This document shows positions 37,437 to 47,000 of a DNA stretch of 64,000 bases, piece after piece. The notes under the pieces were generated by a model. It searched no databases. It had not been told where the DNA came from and saw nothing but the letters and a program-made list of their open reading frames with translations. The first letter of the stretch is position 1; each line of letters opens with the position of its first letter. Both the position numbers and the translations under genes were made by a program. The stretch comes from Pelagomonas calceolata (lineage: Eukaryota; Sar; Pelagophyceae; Pelagomonadales; Pelagomonadaceae): the NCBI GenBank assembly GCA_918797485.1, contig CAKKNE010000006.1, positions 1,240,001 to 1,304,000 of the forward strand, written 5' to 3'.

Positions 37437-37520
37437 TAAAACCTGACTGTGTATCTAAACGCGTCGCGGCGATGGCGTGCGGACGGGTCAACTGTCCAGA
37501 GAGTCGCTAAATTGCTACCA

Positions 37521-37925
37521 TTAGACGTCCTCCAGTGACGGCGGCGTTTCGCGGACGCGGAGAAACGCTCGCGCTTCTTGCAGATACTTCTCAACATCCG
37601 AGGTGAGCGGGTGCATGCCGCCAAAGACGCGCCGCGCGATTCGCCCCGCGTCCTCGAGCGTCGTCACGGCCTCGCGGAGATCGTCGAGCGTGGCGCCGCG
37701 GTCCTACGCCTCGACCGCGACCGCGACGGCCTCCTTGTATTTTTTGTCGGCGTGGTATTGCTCCGCGTTGCCGCCGCGGTGAATTAACTCGCAGATCTGC
37801 TCGTGGCCGCGTCGCCAGTGGTCCTGTTGGCAGGTGGCACTACAATATCTGGTTTCGCACCGCACACATCGCGGCGCGTCGTGGGCCAGTGGGGCGGCGC
37901 AGGCGGCGCAATTTGTGAGGATCAT
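37521..37925 (-). pseudogene. Collapsed MYND-TPR family copy
   Basis: The MYND finger is intact (MILTNCAACAAPLAHDAPRC ... HEQIC). After AVAVAVEA the frame meets TAG and then continues, in the same frame, into the last TPR part of the family (ATLDDLREAVTTLEDAGRIA). The RING-variant finger and most TPRs are missing, so one internal deletion joined the two ends and made a stop at the joint. A short MYND-only protein of about 73 aa could still be made. Confidence 0.75.
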
Positions 37926-38023
37926 CTTGCGTTGGCGGGGCGTCTGTAGAACGTTAGCGTCGCGCGGCGTGTTTTTTGTGAGTTGAAAAAATCGGGTTTT
38001 CCAGCCTACGCGCGACGCCTTAT

Positions 38024-38130
38024 CGCGTCGACCTCCACGCCATCGATGCGACGCCTGCTCGATGGCGTGGCGATGCCGGTTCCTCACCGCTCGACGGACG
38101 CACCCGACGCACTGGTTGATTTGTGCACAG
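38024..38130 (-). mobile_element. Truncated class 1 introner element
   Basis: Has the shared core (GACCTCCACGCCATCGATGC, CTGCTCGATGGCGTGG and GATGCCGGTTCCTCACCGC) and one end (GGTTGATTTGTGCACAG). The other TIR is missing. Its CAG still sits directly before a coding-looking exon. Confidence 0.75.
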
Positions 38131-38280
38131 GTCTGGACCGTCGACGAGGGCGCGGCGCTCCGGGCGCTGCTGTCCCGCGGCGCGGACGCGGTCTCCGTCG
38201 TGTCGAACGCGCCGTTCGCGCTCCAGGAGGAGCTCGAGGCCCTGCGTGTAGCCCAGGGGTGTAGGATAAAACACACATGA
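38131..38280 (+). pseudogene. Orphan last exon, glycerophosphodiesterase-like
   Basis: Reads VWTVDEGAALRALLSRGADA, then VVSNAPFALQEELEALR and ends at TGA. This resembles the end of a GDPD barrel (WTVN...G.D.I..N.P). No upstream exon is present: beyond the introner fragment lies the start of the collapsed MYND copy, on the other strand. A remnant of a broken host gene. Confidence 0.5.
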
Positions 38281-38286
38281 ACTATC

Positions 38287-38955
38287 TTACCACTCGTCGT
38301 CCTCCTCCTGCTGCAGCCGCCGCTCCTCCGCGGCGGCCTCCTCCTCGGCGGCGAGCCGTCGTTTCTCCTTCTCCTCGGCCTGGCGCTCGGCTTCCGTCAA
38401 GGACGCCCAGCGCTCGGCCTCGGCCTCTTCGGCCTCCTTGCGCGCCTTCTCGCTCTCCTCGAGGTATATCCGGGCGGCCTCGGACGCGTCCCAGGCGGCC
38501 CTTTCATCATCATCCATCGCGTCGACGCGTTCCTGCTCCAGCGCCTTCTCCTCGGCCACGAGCTTCTGCGCCGCCTCGAGCAACGGCTTCTTCTCCTCGA
38601 TAACAGCTTCGATGGAGTCCATTTTCGCATTCATCTGTTCTACCGTTCTATAATATTCGTCCTTATCTTCATACATCTTCCTATTCCTTTCCTTCAGTTT
38701 GTTGACAAGTACTTGTATCTCCTGCTGCTGTTCGAAGAGTTGCTCCCACGACGGCGGGTCGTCTCGCGAAATCCCTTCGACCTCCGTGGGCATCTCGGGC
38801 ATCTTCTTGAACAGCTCCTCGTGGGCGTCTTTCAAACGCTGCATGGCCTCCTGGCGCTTCGCTTTGAGCGCTTTGTACTTGTCATCGTCTATCAGGAAGT
38901 TGGGCAGCTCCCCGCCAAAAATCTCGACTTCGTTTTTGGCCTCCTCGGCGGCCAT
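38287..38955 (-). CDS. Coiled-coil protein of unknown function
   Basis: A 222-residue protein. Residues 1-60 are mixed (VEIFGGELPNFLIDDDKYKA); the rest is almost unbroken Glu/Lys/Ala coiled coil (KARKEAEEAEAERWASL type), ending QQEEDDEW. An in-frame ATG at 39057 would add 34 residues with an Arg-rich, presequence-like composition (APARRRRCAMAAEE), so an organellar form is possible. It was not assigned to a family; cytoskeletal or RNA-associated roles are equally open. Confidence 0.65.
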   Translation of the reverse strand: MAAEEAKNEVEIFGGELPNFLIDDDKYKALKAKRQEAMQRLKDAHEELFKKMPEMPTEVEGISRDDPPSWEQLFEQQQEIQVLVNKLKERNRKMYEDKDEYYRTVEQMNAKMDSIEAVIEEKKPLLEAAQKLVAEEKALEQERVDAMDDDERAAWDASEAARIYLEESEKARKEAEEAEAERWASLTEAERQAEEKEKRRLAAEEEAAAEERRLQQEEDDEW

Positions 38956-39124
38956 GGCGCATCGACGGCGTCTTGCGGGGGCTGCCTCGGCCAGTCCTTC
39001 GGCTGCCTTCCAAGCGTTCAGCCGAGCAACGCTGCAGCTTGCTTGTGGCATAGACATACTAGGGAGCCGCGGCCATTGATCGATTCAGGGGCTTGCAGTC
39101 AAGGGGGCAGCCCAAAAACTCACC

Positions 39125-40168
39125 ATGAACACCCTCCCCGACGACCTTCTGTGTCGCTGCCTCGCGCGCGTACCGCTGGCCGATCGCGTACCTGCGGAGC
39201 GCGTCTGTAAGGGCTGGTACGAGGCCTTCGCCTCACGTGCGTACACGGTCGCGCGCCGCGCGTGCGCCGAGCCCGCGTGGCTCGTGAAGGGAGGTCGGGA
39301 AGGAGCGACCGGTGGAGTATTGGATAAATGCCATATGCTCGACAGCTCGCTTCGAAAAGTGGCCGAGCTGGCACCGCGCCTCTCATACAGTACGGGCTCC
39401 GCCGTGATACCCGGTCTCGGCGTCTTAGTGATGGGAGGCTATGGCGGGGCCTATCAACCTACAGCCACGGGCTGGGTGCTCGACCTGCAAGCGGGGTCAA
39501 CGTGGCGACATTGGGCCGACCTGCCGGCGCCCTGTGGGAGGCCGTCCCTTTGTGCTCTGGGCGAATCGATTTATGTGGATTGCTGCTATAACATGCATAG
39601 CGATGACGCCCAGAGTGAATTATTGCGATATGACAAGCAGGGAAACCTGCTAGAGACAATCCAGAAGCCCGACGCCATTCGTCGGCCCCTTGGTGATGCT
39701 CCTGTCCTGTGCGCAATTAATGGTCGTCTGTTCGTAATGACTCAAGTTGATGCGGATCTTCCAAGTTATCGCATGGATAGTTATGATCCTGCCACTGGCG
39801 CGTGGCAGCGTATGCCTGATCCTCTGCTCCAAGCCTACGGGTTGAATGCTGGAGCTGCAGCGCACGCTGGAAAGCTTTATAGCATTGGTGGCCTTGTCTA
39901 TACAGATACGATGGTCAGACAGGATATAGCTGACGTGCGGGTGTTCGACGGCCAGGAGTGGTCGACTGGACCGCCCCTCCCTACTCCTGAGTACTGCGAC
40001 GTCGTGGTCTCTGCCGGGGACCGCATCTTTGCCGTGGTCGATAACTTCAGAAGGGCGTACGTGCTGCACGACGGCACGTGGCACTCCCACTCTTGTGAAG
40101 AGACGGAACTCATAGCTTTCCCCTTTGTAGTCCCTATCGGATCTGCGGTCGCGGGCCACATCGCCTAA
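39125..40168 (+). CDS. F-box and kelch-repeat protein
   Basis: A 347-residue protein. The F-box is at the N-terminus (LPDDLLCRCLARVPLADRVP, then VCKGWYEAF). Six or so kelch blades follow (GLGVLVMGGYGGAYQP; DSYDPATGAWQRMPDPLLQA; HAGKLYSIGGLVYTDT; GQEWSTGPPLPTPEYCDVV). It is the typical substrate receptor of an SCF ubiquitin ligase, with the propeller binding the target. The middle third is visibly less GC-biased at third positions than its neighbours, perhaps a younger arrival or relaxed bias. Single exon. Confidence 0.85.
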   Translation: MNTLPDDLLCRCLARVPLADRVPAERVCKGWYEAFASRAYTVARRACAEPAWLVKGGREGATGGVLDKCHMLDSSLRKVAELAPRLSYSTGSAVIPGLGVLVMGGYGGAYQPTATGWVLDLQAGSTWRHWADLPAPCGRPSLCALGESIYVDCCYNMHSDDAQSELLRYDKQGNLLETIQKPDAIRRPLGDAPVLCAINGRLFVMTQVDADLPSYRMDSYDPATGAWQRMPDPLLQAYGLNAGAAAHAGKLYSIGGLVYTDTMVRQDIADVRVFDGQEWSTGPPLPTPEYCDVVVSAGDRIFAVVDNFRRAYVLHDGTWHSHSCEETELIAFPFVVPIGSAVAGHIA

Positions 40169-40211
40169 CGTGAGACTTGGTTATGTACTTACTTAATGGG
40201 GATGGACAGGA

Positions 40212-42126
40212 CTAGGGCTCGAGGTTCAGCGCGACGCCCGCCCACTCGGCCGCGAGCCGCGCCCTTTCTACGGTCTGCGCCGCCTGGTCGTCGGCTAATT
40301 GTCGTTCTAGATCTGATAAACGAGCCACGCGGTCCTCCAGCCGATCCAAGCGCGCTGCCACTAAAGCGTCCAAAGCCGCCTTGCCGTCGTCGACCACCAC
40401 CGGCACAGGCGGTTTCAATACCGGCTCGGACTTGGCGATCTCCTTCACGTTCGCAGGATCTAGATCGACGAACTTCGCGCAGCACTGGATCGGCGTGACG
40501 ACGCCGCCCTCGGATTGGGACACGTCCGAGGCGCACGTCTGCCAGTCGCTGCCGACCGACGCCGACGCCACCAACGCTTTGAGGCGCCCCGGCGTCCACA
40601 AATCTTCATTCTCGGAAGGCGGCGGCTCGACGGGCGCGGGCTGCCGCGGCCTTCTCCGACGGTCGGGCGGCACCGCGGCGTTGACCGCGCCGATCGCATC
40701 CAGATAGCTCCACAGCCGTAACGCCGCCGCCGCGTCGACGGACAACCGCTGGCGGCAGATCGTGGCGGTCAGGAACTGGTCCGGCGCCGACCGTTTGGAG
40801 AGAGACACCATCCAGGCTTTTGCTGCTAAAAACGCGGCCGGCGTCTTTGAGCTGTCTCCACAAAACCATTCCGGGCACGCTGCTCTGTCTAATCTGGTAG
40901 AAGACCGGAACGCCTCCCCGTCGAGGACGACAGACGATGATGGAGGCGCCGGCGCTTGTGGTGTTGCCGCCGGTGCAGCGGGAATGTCGCGCGGCCGGTC
41001 CGCGCCGACCCTCAGGCCCGCGTTCGTGATGTCGACGCGCGCGTTCGATCCCCCTGAAGGCCGCGCCGCCTCGTGCGCCTTGACGCGGAACTTGCGGCGC
41101 GGCGGCGGCTGGTCCTCGCGCTTCTTGCGTTTCCGAGACTTCTTCGGCTCCGGTTTGATCGGCTCGGGCTCGTCCTCCTGCGTTGAATGACTCTGACGGT
41201 CGCGTCGATGGCGTCGCGGCGGCGTGGAGTCGCTTCGACTCTCTCGCGCAACGCGTGGACTCTCGCGTGCTCACGACGACGGCGTCGCCGCGACCGCGGT
41301 CTCTCAAACGGCTCAAAATCGAAAAAGAGACCACCCACGTCCATCATTCCCGGAGACGATTCATGAAGATGGCGTAAGACGCGGAAACACGCACCTCCTC
41401 CTCCTCCACATAATCTCTTTCGTCGCCGAACTCGTTATATACTTTCGCGTCTCGCAAAAAGCGGCAGCAGACGCGCCAGGGCTGCCCTCCCTGGGTTAGT
41501 GGCGGTCTTGCCCAGGCGTCCACGTCCTTGAGAGGCGGCGGCGCGCCCTCGACGCGCTCCAACGGGATCCATTCGTCACTCGAATCGGGCCGGTACCACC
41601 AGTGCACCAGCGCTAGATGTCGCGCGTCATCCACTACTAGTGTCCTCAGATACTCGGACTCGTCCACAATCGCATCCACCGCCGGATTGAAAAATACAAT
41701 ATGTGTTGCGGACGCTTCCTCGTTTACTACCGTACAATTCATGTCTCGCGCTATCGTCGTCAATTCCCTCCTATTCCGCGCGTCGACCGTCGTGTCGAAG
41801 CAGATGCGCTTCTCCTGGGTTAAGCCCGCTTGCAGCCAGGCCTTTTCTACACATTGTAGGGCTTCCTCGTTTACGTTTTTTCGTTGATTCGCGTCCAAGG
41901 CTATCAAAGCGGTTTCTAACCCACCATCCGCCGACGCGTCCCTTAAGAGTCGCGCGGGGAGCTTCGGCTTTGTTGATCTACTAGCGTTTGTTGTGGCGAG
42001 CGCTTCGCACAACGCGGCCAGGCGCTCGACGGGCTCGCCTAATCTTTTAGCGAGGCCCTTGGCCCGCTGCCGGAACTCGGCTCCACTATACTGGCAGGCG
42101 GGCTTACCGAGGCCGGCCTGCGACAT
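40212..42126 (-). CDS. SWI3/SMARCC-type chromatin-remodelling subunit, two exons
   Basis: Exons 41395..42126 and 40212..41177 give 565 aa in frame. The first exon has the SMARCC N-terminal BRCT/chromo-like module (THIVFFNPAVDAIVDESEYL, then LVHWWYRPDSSDEWIPLERV). The second starts with a Glu/Lys linker, then a SWIRM domain (CPEWFCGDSSKTPAAFLAAK, then FLTATICRQRLSVDAAAALR, then LWSYLDAIGAVN), a SANT domain (WTPGRLKALVASASVGSDWQ) and a final coiled coil. It is a core SWI/SNF scaffold. The SWIRM frame continues up to the splice acceptor, which confirms the join. Confidence 0.9.
41178..41394 (-). mobile_element. Introner-like intron in the SMARCC gene (217 nt)
   Basis: Starts GTGCGTGTTTCCGCGTC and ends CATTCAACGCAG. 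It contains GACGTGGGTGGTCTCTTTTT, then CGATTTTGAGCCG, which recurs in the ETF-beta intron, and also CGCCATCGACGCGACCG, the common introner core. Confidence 0.8.
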
Positions 42127-42129
42127 CTG

Positions 42130-42350
42130 TCCTGCGCGTCGGCGGCGTGTGCCGGTGTGCTGGTTGTGCGTGCTGGGTTACGTCGGCTTCGGCGGCGTCG
42201 TACGCTTCGGCGATGCGAAGGGCTCGGTGGCACGCGTCGGCGGCGTCACAAGTGCTGGTGTGCTTACTGGTTACGTTGGTGCGCGCGTCGGCGGCGTGAG
42301 GTATCAGCGATTCGTGTCGCTCGGTAGACTGTCGAGCTGGCAGCTTCCGC
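42130..42350. repeat. Degenerate direct repeats in the SMARCC promoter
   Basis: CGCGTCGGCGGCGT recurs three times (near 42136, 42236, 42287). The first two are followed by similar GTGCTGGT and TGGGTTACGT / CTGGTTACGT stretches about 100 bp apart. No gene is seen in this 464-nt divergent gap. Confidence 0.6.
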
Positions 42351-42402
42351 ACTGCGCCAGTGTGCTGTGAAAGCCGAGCACGAGCTCTCTCTGCCTTGAC
42401 TT

Positions 42403-42425
42403 TCTAGTGTCTTATTGCCGCTAGC
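42403..42425 (-). promoter_or_regulatory. CTAG palindrome element, copy 8
   Basis: Minus-strand form GCTAGCGGCAATAAGACAC, then TAG. It lies between divergent genes, 277 nt from the SMARCC ATG and 166 nt from the plastid-protein ATG. Confidence 0.58.
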
Positions 42426-42590
42426 TACACGAGCTAAACTTTTGGCCTTTTGCGAGCTAATGCTGATTATCAATACGCAAACGGCGTTCAGCACATCTCA
42501 CAGTCGTAGCGCACCCCTGCCCAGCTTCTTGCAGCGGTCGCGAATCGCTCAGCTTGACCACTGCAGCTGCAAAGCTAGAACGTAGCACGC

Positions 42591-43229
42591 ATGGCCAAAC
42601 ACATAACCCTGATGCTGCGGGCGCTGCTCGCAGCACTGGCCGGATCCCTGCGGCAGCCTGCGCGCCGCGCAATGGCGTCACGCCGCGCACTGCTCGCCGG
42701 CGCGCCCGCGCTTGTCGTCCCCGGCGCGGCGCTTGCGGACCCGTCGCTCCTCTCGACGGTGCAGGGCCCGCTGCAGGACGCCATCGCGCCGGGCCACTGG
42801 CTCGGCCAGTTCGTCGGGCTGAACAGCCGGACGGAGCGGTGGGAGTTCGCCGGGAGCCCCGCGGAGGTGTCCGCCGCGCTCGTCGCGGTCCTGGACGAGC
42901 TCACGCCGGAGCGGCGCGCGAAGCTGCTCATCCCCGAGTTCCGCGTGGCGCGGGCCGACGCCGGCGGCGTCCACGTCCTCACGTGGACGAAGGCCGAGTG
43001 GCTCGACAGCCTCGACGTGCGGCTCGAGCCCCGCCGCGCCGGCACCGCGGCCACGGCGAGCTTCTACGCGACGGGGTTCTTCCCCACGTCCCTGCCGCTC
43101 GCGCCGCTCCTGAACGTCGGGATGGCCTGGCTCCCCTTCGCGTCGCCGGGCCCCCGCAACGAGATGCTCCAGGCGTTCCGGCTGCGCGCGCTGAAGGGGC
43201 TCCTCGACAAGAAGCTCGCGAATGTGTAA
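42591..43229 (+). CDS. Probable lumenal plastid protein of unknown function
   Basis: A 212-residue protein. After a first hydrophobic/basic leader (MLRALLAALAGSLRQPARRA) comes ASRRALLAGAPALVVPGAAL, a twin-arginine thylakoid-type signal ending ALA. The mature domain contains WLGQFVGLNSRTERWEFAG, LIPEFRVARADAGGVHVLTW and a hydrophobic FYATGFFPTSLPLAPLLNVG. No family named. Its 3' end faces that of the frameshifted membrane-protein gene 70 nt away. Confidence 0.7.
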   Translation: MAKHITLMLRALLAALAGSLRQPARRAMASRRALLAGAPALVVPGAALADPSLLSTVQGPLQDAIAPGHWLGQFVGLNSRTERWEFAGSPAEVSAALVAVLDELTPERRAKLLIPEFRVARADAGGVHVLTWTKAEWLDSLDVRLEPRRAGTAATASFYATGFFPTSLPLAPLLNVGMAWLPFASPGPRNEMLQAFRLRALKGLLDKKLANV

Positions 43230-43299
43230 CTGACTGAATGTAATAGATATTCAAGACCTTTAGTGCACAGGAGGGAACGGACGGGAGAACAGAGACGGA

Positions 43300-43909
43300 C
43301 TAGACCTTGTCGGCCGCGGGCTTGACGTCGGACTCCTCGCCGACGACGCTCGCGTAGCCCAAGGCCGGCGTCGCGGCCTCGGCGAGCTGGATCCAGTGCG
43401 AGCGGGCCCACGACGGCCGCGTACGCCGTCAGGATCAACGCGACAAATCCGGTCCCGTCAAACAGACCGAAGACGCACAGCACCGCCAGCGCCGTCGTGA
43501 AGACGTAGACGCGGCGCGCGGCGCTCACAGACCCGTCGGCGGCCTTGAGCGCGAGGCAGCCGTACACGAGGAAGACGAGCGCCGTGAGCAGGAGGAACAG
43601 GACGCCGTACGACGCGGCGAAGGCGATCGCGTCTCTTGTTTTGTTGAGGAAGTCTTGCGCGCAGACCTCGTCGGCGATGCACTCGTCCGTGTAGATGAAG
43701 CCGCCCCACGAGAACGCGCCGACGACCGGGTCGTATAAATTTTCGAAGCGGGGCTCGAGGGCCTGAGCAATGAGCAGAGCGACGGCGAACGTGAACGCGC
43801 CGGCGGCTTTCGAGAGGTAGACGCAGCCGATGCAGGCGACGCCGACGCTGTGCTTCAGGCCGAGGAACTTCTCGACGTAGAAGCGGCCGCGAGGAGGAGG
43901 GGGCGTCAT
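43300..43909 (-). CDS. Four-TM membrane protein with a frame change near the end
   Basis: About 200 aa. Hydrophobic helices: CIGCVYLSKAAGAFTFAVAL, then AFAASYGVLFLLLTALVFLV, then VFTTALAVLCVFGLF and GFVALILTAYAAV. The continuing frame then turns Arg-rich and antisense to the next gene, whereas the next frame over reads WARSHWIQLAEAATPALGYA, then SVVGEESDVKPAADKV and a stop. So the natural C-terminus is in another frame from about 43411. This is either a one-base sequencing error or a true frameshift. Family unknown; tetraspan layout. Confidence 0.6.
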
Positions 43910-44037
43910 ATTATGACTGGTGGTAGTTTTTGTGCCCGCGCGTCGCGTGGTTTGCAGGGAGAGTTTCGTCTGGGCCCAGAGAGCCTGAGGCTGAGGGAGA
44001 GTTTCGTCTGGACGCGCGACGGCTCCACGGCAAGGCA

Positions 44038-44052
44038 AAGTAAGACACTAGA
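44038..44052 (+). promoter_or_regulatory. Half CTAG palindrome element
   Basis: Only the right half (AAGTAAGACACTAGA) is left, 129 nt upstream of the four-TM protein ATG. Two copies of GAGAGTTTCGTCTGG (near 43959 and 43998) lie between. Confidence 0.4.
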
Positions 44053-44059
44053 AAAGAAG

Positions 44060-47000
44060 TTAAACGAAGAGCCGATCTAAAGCATCCGCGTGGTCGCCGC
44101 GGAGCCGCTTCGCCTCGCGCGCCGCCGCCGCGTCCAGGTCCCCATGCGTCACGTTGCCGCCGCGCGCCGCGGCCCGCGCGGCGCCGTCGAGCACGGCCCG
44201 TCCGATGGAGGCGGGAAGCAGCTCGTGGCGTCTTCCCAATACATTGAGATCGACGTCGGCATCCAGAGGCACGCTTGATGGTAACGCGCGCCGCCAGACC
44301 GCCGCTCTGAGTTTGGCATCGGGAGCTCCGATGGGCATCGAGAAGCGCAGCCGTCTCGTGAGTTGCGGCGCCAGACGCACCCCTCTGACGTCCTCGATGT
44401 GCGCCACCAATAGTACAGGTCCCGGGAAGCGCGCGAGTCTATCTAGAGCGCGAGCTAGACCCGGCGCGCAGTCCAAAACACCGGAGTCGGACGGCACGAC
44501 TAACGCATGTTCGAACCCGTCCAACACGGGCACGGCATCCGACAAGCGCGCGTCGTCGAGCGCCGCCTGGAGCCGCTGCTCCGTCTTCTTCGCGTCGTCG
44601 CAGAGCGCGTCCCTCGCGTCCACATCATACGTCCGTCGCCCGAGCGCTTTCGCTAGGGCGTGGCCGCACGTCCGCTTGCCGGCGCCGCGCGGACCGTATA
44701 ACAAACAGATCGTGGCACTCGGCGCCTTGTGGTCCGCGAAGCCCCAGCGCCCGTAGACGATGCCGCGCTGCTGCTCGAAGACCACTAAATGCTCGAATTC
44801 TCTCCTACATTCCGGCCGCAACGCGAGCGTCGTGAAGGACGCGTCGGAGTCATCCTCCTCATCTTTTTTACCTAGCAAGGCGTGGTGCTTGTGCATGGCT
44901 CCTCTTTGCTGTAAAGCACAACCCCTTCGAACGTCTTGCTCGCTGACAATTGGTGTAGATTTGCTCCGCGCCAGGGCGAACAACACCGCAGCTAGGAGCG
45001 CGTTCTTGATAAAACCTCCAGACAGCTCATATTTCAGCGCGACGGCGTCCCAATCTACTGACTCGTCAGTAACTACTTTCCCCTTCGCCACCAGACCCTC
45101 CCAGATTGCTTTTCTCTCGGACGCGCCCGGGGGCGCATATTCTACCACAGTACTAATACGCCGGTGCATCGCCTCATCTAGCTCCGCCGGTCGATTCGTC
45201 GCCAGAAACACGAGACCCTTGCACTTCTCGATCTCCTGGAGCATCGCCCGCAACAATCGGTCCGCGCCGCCGTGGTCCCTCGTGCGGAACAACGCCTCGC
45301 ATTCATCAAAAAATAACACCGCATCGGACATCTCCGCCTCGCGAAATAGGCCTCTCAGATCCGCATCCACATCATCCCCCCCTTGGTGGTGCTTGCCTCG
45401 CAACGACGCGAAGTCGACTTGCAAGACGCGTTTTTTCAGTTCTCTTGCTACACCTGCGTGGCGAACGACGGTCGTCGGAGGCGCGTCGCGTCGATGGCGT
45501 GCGAAGGACGCCGCGCCAATACCGTGCACGGTCATCGTCTTGCCCGTTCCCGAGGGACCGCACAGGAGCACCACAAAACCATTACCGTAGGGCACTGCCC
45601 GGTCGAACAGGCCCGTCCGCTTCGCGTGGTCCGCCAGGTCAAAAAACGCCGCGCACAGCTCCACGAGTTGTGATTTCTGTTTTCTCGGCAGAACGACGTC
45701 TTCGAGATGAGTCGTGGGGGCATACAGTTCCGAACCTTCCACTAGCTCATCGATCTCCGTATCTAAGCCTACGACGAAGTCCAGGACTCGTCGGTCTAGT
45801 TCTACTCGTTGTTCCGTTAGGTCCGCCGAGCCCGACGAGTGCCACCTCGACCTTTGGAGTCGTACTACTCCTCGTCTCACAAGCGTAGCGCCCTTGTAGA
45901 ACCGTCTCCGATGCGAGACTTGGTCGGCGAAGCCCTCCGGACAGAATATTGATAACAAAGCGCCGACCGTCGTGCTATCGTCCAACCTTTGAACAGCGGA
46001 CCCGGACTCCATCCCATCCATGAGACTTTTGACGGCCGGCGAGATAGTTCTACCTACTAACAAAGCCACTACCTTCGTCTCCCACTCATCTAAACCTAGT
46101 TTCGTCGCGAGCTGCAGCAACCGCGGTTTTGTGGAGACAGAACATCGTCGAGACACTTTGGTCTGGGCCACCCTCAGCTTAGCCTTCAGTTCTCTAGCCC
46201 CAGCCTTATTGCCTTCTTCCTGGGCGTACCACGTTCGAGTGGTCCCGGACTGCTCCTTGATATTACTCTTGATGGTGGCCGAGGCGAGCCGCACGTGCAG
46301 CGCGACGACCTCGAATAACTCCGACAGGTACTCCAGCTCATTGTCGGACGCGTAGGGCTTCACTTCGTCGTCCTCCGGCGGCGACGGCGCCCGAGAGACG
46401 GGCGACGTCGCGGCCGCCTTGAGGACGTCCGCCAGAGTATCATCTGTTGAAGACGGCGTCTTGACCGGGGGCTTCTGTTTTGCGGACGGCGTGTCGAGGA
46501 CGTCCATGGCGGCCCCTTCCTCCCGCAAAATAACCTCCAGCTTACTGCCAGACGTCTTCAATAATTCGTCTGGAGGTAGTGTTTCACCTAGTAAAACTCG
46601 AGCCGTCACGCGCGCCACGCGCAGGGGTGGTATGCCACCGGGCGACAAGTAAGCGTCCGCGTCGTCGGACACGAAGACGACGTTTTCCTTCACGTAGAGC
46701 CGTTCCGCGTCGGCAAACGCCTCGACCTCCAGCTCACTACAGGCCGCGAGGCGGCAGAGCAGGTTCGCCCGCCGCGCGTGGTCGTCCTCGATGAGCGTGC
46801 ATCGTACGGCGTCCGTCTGGCAGGCCGCCATGACGCAGAGGCACGTGAAGAGCCGGTCGTCGCGGCCGTTCGGTTCCAGCTCGTAGGCTCTCGCTAGTCG
46901 ATACAAGCGGGGCTTGCGCTCCGTCTGTTCTAGTCTTGAATCGCGCCAGGCGCTACACGACGTCAAGAAGGCGTCGACGACCTCGAGGCGGCGCTGCAGG

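Noticed and set aside
43064-43300. Continuing Arg-rich frame of the four-TM protein
   Set aside because: It is antisense to the 3' end of the plastid-protein gene and loses membrane-protein character where the neighbouring frame becomes coding-like.
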